Origin: Veillonellaceae bacterium
GTDB taxonomy: Bacteria > Bacillota > Negativicutes > Veillonellales > Veillonellaceae
Reading direction: 5' to 3'
NCBI GenBank assembly: GCA_900765165.1
Contig: CAAFQR010000021.1
Span: 1 to 18,339 of the forward strand
DNA: 18,339 bases
Translations under genes and position numbers: made by a program
Shown: positions 14,965-18,339 of the stretch, piece by piece
Position numbering within the stretch: the stretch's first letter is position 1
How the letters are laid out: each line of letters opens with the position of its first letter
The notes under the pieces: model-generated
Databases searched by the model: none
What the model was told of the DNA's origin: nothing
The model's input: only the letters and a program-made list of their open reading frames with translations

Positions 14965-15963
14965 ATGTCGTATTTTGATGGCGTCATCGGTCAAAAGGCT
15001 ATCATTGACCGGCTTAGCATGGCGGTTGCTAACAAAGCATTACCACACAGCTTGCTCTTTGCAGGCGAAGCCGGGCTGGGCAAGCTGGCAACGGCTATTG
15101 GCCTCGCATCGCTCATCATGGGCCGACAGGTTTTCTCCAATGATGGCGGTCAAGCGTTTTTGGCGAAGACAGAAGGGGACCCGGCCATTTACACGGACCG
15201 CGGTGAAGCCTTTTGGCTACGGCCCATGAAAAACGTCTTGAAGGTAGAACAATGGTATGACCTGTTGAACGGGTATTTGACGCAAAAGGGCAATGGCCCG
15301 CGCGTAGTTATCGTGGAAGATTTCCACACGGCGAACGCGGTAATGGCCAACGCCATGCTGAAGACCATTGAAGAACCGCCGGAGGATGTATATTTTATCA
15401 TTATCACGAACAGACCGGCTTCGGTATTGCCTACCATCAGGTCTCGTTGCATGTACATTGCTTTTGAACCGGTAGCGGATGAAGACATTCGCGATGCCTT
15501 AGAGAAGCAAGGTGTGACGACGGACCTTACAGCAGCGCTCGCTGCAGGCCACGGCAATCCGGCTTTAGTGCGCCAGCTGGCTACGCAAGAAGGGTTACCT
15601 CTTTTGGCAACTGCCATGGACGTACTGGAAGGCTTAACAGGGCGGTTGTTTTTTGCTGAGCTGTCCTTGACGCTGGAGCCCTTATCGAGGGACGAGCTGC
15701 GGGACGTGTGGCATTGGCTGCGTTTACTGGCCCGTGATATGATGGTGCTGCGTTTTGGCGGTACCGACGATCTACTACAGTGTCCCACATATAAGTGGCG
15801 GTTACTGAAAATTCTTGATACATGGAGTGCAGCTGCATTGACGGCGCTACTGCGCATTACCATAGAAGCGGACGACGCGTTACGCCTCTATGTAAAACCG
15901 GCGCTGGTAGCGGACGGCGTTCTAATCAAGCTGCGCCAAGCAATGAAGGAGGACACCCGGTGA
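14965..15963 (+). CDS. holB: DNA polymerase III subunit delta' (clamp loader)
   Basis: The 332-residue AAA+ clamp-loader subunit shows 'FDGVIGQKAIIDRLSMAV', a P-loop-like 'GEAGLGKLA' (about residues 34-42), 'RVVIVEDFHTANAVMANAML', 'KTIEEPPEDVYFIIIT', and the 'RSRC' (SRC arginine finger) motif. The P-loop has Leu where Thr/Ser is normal, and the usual zinc-binding cysteine group after the P-loop is missing, so it is unlikely to hydrolyse ATP itself, like E. coli delta'. ATG 14965 follows AGGAGGGA. It is the first gene of an operon; its stop overlaps the ricT start (GTGA). The position before yaaT matches B. subtilis, which supports the assignment. Confidence 0.88.
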   Translation: MSYFDGVIGQKAIIDRLSMAVANKALPHSLLFAGEAGLGKLATAIGLASLIMGRQVFSNDGGQAFLAKTEGDPAIYTDRGEAFWLRPMKNVLKVEQWYDLLNGYLTQKGNGPRVVIVEDFHTANAVMANAMLKTIEEPPEDVYFIIITNRPASVLPTIRSRCMYIAFEPVADEDIRDALEKQGVTTDLTAALAAGHGNPALVRQLATQEGLPLLATAMDVLEGLTGRLFFAELSLTLEPLSRDELRDVWHWLRLLARDMMVLRFGGTDDLLQCPTYKWRLLKILDTWSAAALTALLRITIEADDALRLYVKPALVADGVLIKLRQAMKEDTR

Positions 15964-16805
15964 TTACCATTGTAGGTATTCGTTTTAAAAAAGCGGGCAA
16001 GATCTATTACTTTGAACCGGGCGATGAGCACTTAACCGTCGGTGACGGCGTTATCGTGGAAACCGCGCGAGGCCTGGAATTCGGCGACGTTGTTATCGCG
16101 CCGCGCGAAGTGGACCCTGACACGGTGGTACAGCCACTGAAAAGTGTAATTCGCAAAGCCACTCCCAAGGACTACAAGCAAGTGGAGAAGAATAAGCAAC
16201 GGGAGGAACGGGCCTTCCAAATCGGTTTAGAGAAAATCGCGAACCGCGGCTTGCCTATGAAATTAATCAACGTAGAATACACGTTTGATATGAACAAGAT
16301 TATCTTTTTCTTTACCGCTGACGGCCGTATCGACTTCCGTGAGCTCGTAAAGGACTTAGCTACCGTATTCCGTACCCGCATTGAATTGCGTCAGGTCGGC
16401 GTACGCGACGAAGCTAAGATTATTAACAGCATTGGCGCCTGTGGGCGTCCCTTGTGCTGTGCCACCTTTTTAGGTGATTTCACCCCCGTTTCGATTCGCA
16501 TGGCCAAGGACCAGAACCTGAGCCTGAATCCGACGAAAATTTCCGGCGTGTGCGGTCGTTTGATGTGCTGCTTGAACTACGAAAACGACTTGTACGCCAA
16601 AGGCGGCGACTTGTATGTTCAGAAGACGAAGGTACAGCCGGTTATAGAGGAACCGCCGGGAATCGGTAAGGAAGTTGTAACCGACGAAGGTCCGGGCAAG
16701 GTACTTAAGATTAATCGCAACAAGAAGACGGTGAAGGTTCAGCTTGATGAAGGTCGCGCTATCGACTTGCCGTGGTCGGAGATTGTATTACCTGATGAAG
16801 ACTGA
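15960..16805 (+). CDS. ricT: PSP1-domain protein RicT (YaaT)
   Basis: GTG 15960 is the start. It has AAGGAGGAC upstream, overlaps the holB stop (GTGA) and gives 281 residues against 275 for B. subtilis YaaT. The PSP1 domain spans about residues 60-145, followed by the cysteine-rich core 'GACGRPLCCATFLGDF' and 'GVCGRLMCCLNYE' that holds Fe-S clusters in the RicA-RicF-RicT complex, which helps RNase Y process specific transcripts. RicA and RicF genes are not in this window. The context between holB and trmN6 is conserved. Confidence 0.92.
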   Translation: MITIVGIRFKKAGKIYYFEPGDEHLTVGDGVIVETARGLEFGDVVIAPREVDPDTVVQPLKSVIRKATPKDYKQVEKNKQREERAFQIGLEKIANRGLPMKLINVEYTFDMNKIIFFFTADGRIDFRELVKDLATVFRTRIELRQVGVRDEAKIINSIGACGRPLCCATFLGDFTPVSIRMAKDQNLSLNPTKISGVCGRLMCCLNYENDLYAKGGDLYVQKTKVQPVIEEPPGIGKEVVTDEGPGKVLKINRNKKTVKVQLDEGRAIDLPWSEIVLPDED

Positions 16806-17538
16806 GGCACAACATCCCTTAGAACGCTTAGATGACCTTATCATCGACGGCATGAAGGTGTGGCAACGCACCGACCAATTTTGTTTTTCCATTGATGCGG
16901 TAATGGTGGCGCACTTTGCGCGGGTCCGCTCGGGCCGCCGGTACGCCGATTTGGGCACCGGCACGGGTGTTATTTCACTACTCCTAACGGCGTTAGGGGC
17001 CGACAATATTACGGCCTTTGAAATAAACCCCACCATGGCACAGCTAGCGAAACGCAACGTAGCCATGAACGGTCGCGACGACCGCATTACCGTTATCGAA
17101 GGTGATTATTGCCAGCCGAAGGACCCAAAGCTACGGGAATCCTTCGACGGCATCATCGTCAACCCGCCGTACTTTGCCATTGGTAACGGCGACATATCCG
17201 CCAGCTCTGACGTGGCGCTCGCTTTGCACGAAACGCACACCACCATTGGTGACGTAGCGAAGGCAGCGGCGCACCTCGTGAAGTACGGCGGCTATGTGTG
17301 GGTCGTTTTTGCAGCGGAACGACTCATGGATCTAATGGCAGCTCTTCGGGACGCCGGTCTTGAGCCCAAACGGGTTCGTGCCGTACACAGTCGTGTCAAT
17401 ACAAAAGCACGGCTGGTGCTAGTGGAAGCGCGGCGCGCCGGGAAACCGGGACTGGTGATGGAAGCACCATTAATACTTTATAAGAATGAACATGACTACA
17501 GTGAGGAGGTGAGCGCCTGGTATGGACGACATGACTAA
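16795..17538 (+). CDS. trmN6: tRNA1(Val) (adenine37-N6)-methyltransferase-like protein (TrmN6/YabB)
   Basis: From ATG 16795 the protein has 247 residues and starts 'MKTEAQHPLERLDDL', the family's 'ERLDDL' opening. A SAM-binding motif 'ADLGTGTGVISLLL' (about residues 46-59) and the catalytic 'NPPYF' mark an N6-adenine methyltransferase; 'QFCFSIDAVMVAHF' is also typical. The start overlaps the end of ricT by 11 bases. GGAG lies 13 bases upstream, slightly far, so translation may depend on coupling. Its probable target is A37 of a tRNA (tRNA-Val in E. coli). Overlapping motifs TTATTTCAC (16970-16978) and TGAAATAA (17019-17026) occur inside. Confidence 0.88.
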   Translation: MKTEAQHPLERLDDLIIDGMKVWQRTDQFCFSIDAVMVAHFARVRSGRRYADLGTGTGVISLLLTALGADNITAFEINPTMAQLAKRNVAMNGRDDRITVIEGDYCQPKDPKLRESFDGIIVNPPYFAIGNGDISASSDVALALHETHTTIGDVAKAAAHLVKYGGYVWVVFAAERLMDLMAALRDAGLEPKRVRAVHSRVNTKARLVLVEARRAGKPGLVMEAPLILYKNEHDYSEEVSAWYGRHD

Positions 17539-18339
17539 GGAAACCACAGGTACCGTAGGCACGCTCTATTTAGTGCCCACGCCTATCGGGAATCTTGAGG
17601 ACATTACGTACCGTGCGGTACGGGTTTTACAAGAAGCAGACTTGATCGCCGCCGAAGACACCCGTCACAGCGGTCTCTTGCTGAAGCAGCTGGACATACA
17701 AAAGCCGCTTACCTCGTATCACGAACACAATAAAGCCGCCAAAGGGCCGCAGCTCATCGAAAAGCTGTTGGCTGGCGAGACCATCGCCCTGGTCAGTGAT
17801 GCGGGCATGCCCGCCATTTCAGACCCCGGTGCAGACCTCGTCACCTTGGCCATTGAGGCCGGCATTCCCATCGTGCCCTTGCCGGGTCCGAACGCAGCGC
17901 TGACGGCGCTCACCGCGGCCGGTATGGATACGACGGAATTTACCTTCTTCGGCTTCTTGCCCAAGAAAAGCAAGAACCGCAAGGAATTATTGGCCAGGGC
18001 CGCTACCTATGGCGGTACCTTGTTATTTTACGAAGCGCCCCATCGACTGGAGCAAACCTTACAGGAGCTGTACGAAGGCTTGGGCAATCGGCCCATCACT
18101 ATTGCGCGGGAACTGACGAAGCGCTTTGAAACCTTTGTGCGCACCGATTTGGCGTCCGTTACGGCGGATCCGTCGATGTTGACGATAAAAGGTGAATTCG
18201 TGTTACTCGTAGGAGGCAGTCAGACTGCTGAAATCAGCGATGATGCGGCAGAGACCGTAGTAACCGAAGAAACCTATGTAACGTCCGTTCAGGCCTTGAT
18301 GGCTGACGGCGTTCCTAAAAAAGAGGCTATTCGCGAAAC
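17522..18339 (+). CDS. rsmI: 16S rRNA (cytidine1402-2'-O)-methyltransferase RsmI, 3' end outside the window
   Basis: The frame is open from ATG 17522 to the window end (about 272 residues seen; family ~280). It has the tetrapyrrole-methylase fold signatures 'LVPTPIGNLEDITYRA', 'AAEDTRHSGLLLKQL', 'SDAGMPAISDPG' and 'PLPGPNAALTAL', and 'FYEAPHRL', all typical of RsmI, which methylates the ribose of C1402 in 16S rRNA at the decoding centre. It overlaps the trmN6 end by 17 bases. AGGAGG at 17504-17509 lies 12 bases before the ATG, which is somewhat long. The trmN6-rsmI order matches yabB..yabC in B. subtilis. Confidence 0.92.
   Translation, partial: MDDMTKETTGTVGTLYLVPTPIGNLEDITYRAVRVLQEADLIAAEDTRHSGLLLKQLDIQKPLTSYHEHNKAAKGPQLIEKLLAGETIALVSDAGMPAISDPGADLVTLAIEAGIPIVPLPGPNAALTALTAAGMDTTEFTFFGFLPKKSKNRKELLARAATYGGTLLFYEAPHRLEQTLQELYEGLGNRPITIARELTKRFETFVRTDLASVTADPSMLTIKGEFVLLVGGSQTAEISDDAAETVVTEETYVTSVQALMADGVPKKEAIRE

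Larger units (their letters stand above)
2058..16978. repeat. Dispersed 9-mer GTGAAATAA, eight copies
   Basis: Exact copies on + are 3677-3685, 6423-6431 and 13803-13811. On the complement (TTATTTCAC) they are 2058-2066, 2128-2136, 6342-6350, 13908-13916 and 16970-16978. Eight-base cores TGAAATAA are at 362-369, 6567-6574 (complement) and 17019-17026. Two copies (3677 and 13803) share 14 identical bases, GTGAAATAAACACC. Some lie just after stop codons (glxK, nhaA), others inside genes. The function is unknown. Confidence 0.6.

Overview
This 18.3 kb window looks like chromosomal DNA from a Gram-negative-type Firmicute, most likely the Negativicutes (Veillonella/Megasphaera/Dialister neighbourhood). 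The lineage is inferred from gene families and gene order, not from a marker gene. All recognised genes are on the + strand. From about 8.0 kb on, the layout merges two gene strings known from the Bacillus subtilis origin region: purR..glmU-prs..pth, and speA(yaaO)-tmk..holB-yaaT(ricT)..trmN6(yabB)..rsmI(yabC). Most of the window is moderately GC-rich. The first ~1.15 kb differs in composition.

Region 1 (1-1119) is accessory in character. Positions 12-450 hold no credible gene but carry a run of nested hairpins, several with the same architecture, plus long-range complementary segments; this could be a structured RNA or a family of palindromic repeats. An AT-rich, orphan AbiEi-type antitoxin/regulator gene follows, and its promoter is embedded in nested inverted repeats. 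No AbiEii toxin gene is present.

Region 2 (1165-4940) carries a 2[4Fe-4S] ferredoxin overlapping a small membrane protein with Cys motifs, then a LysR-type regulator that has lost its middle. Next come a glycerate kinase, with a 26-bp perfect palindrome of LacI/GntR operator type at its promoter, and a CdaR-type sugar-diacid regulator, closed by a strong terminator.

Region 3 (4941-7840) carries the Na+/H+ antiporter NhaA behind a ~200-nt leader, a terminator, a poorly explained ~260-nt intergenic stretch, and a secreted peptidoglycan-binding 3D-domain protein followed by two terminators.

Region 4 (7841-18339) is housekeeping. PurR, behind PurBox-like sites, is followed by GlmU, PRPP synthetase and peptidyl-tRNA hydrolase, then a terminator. 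A NUDIX hydrolase, an Orn/Lys/Arg decarboxylase and thymidylate kinase follow. A new promoter then drives DNA polymerase III delta', the RicT/YaaT PSP1 protein, a TrmN6-like methyltransferase and RsmI, which runs off the end. PurR and Prs share PRPP, PurR's effector in B. subtilis; the rest serve cell-wall precursor, tRNA, dTTP and ribosome maintenance.

The most unusual signal across the window is a 9-mer, GTGAAATAA (either strand). It occurs eight times where about 0.14 would be expected by chance, plus three 8-base cores. This is a candidate genome-wide motif such as an uptake or other architecture-imparting sequence.
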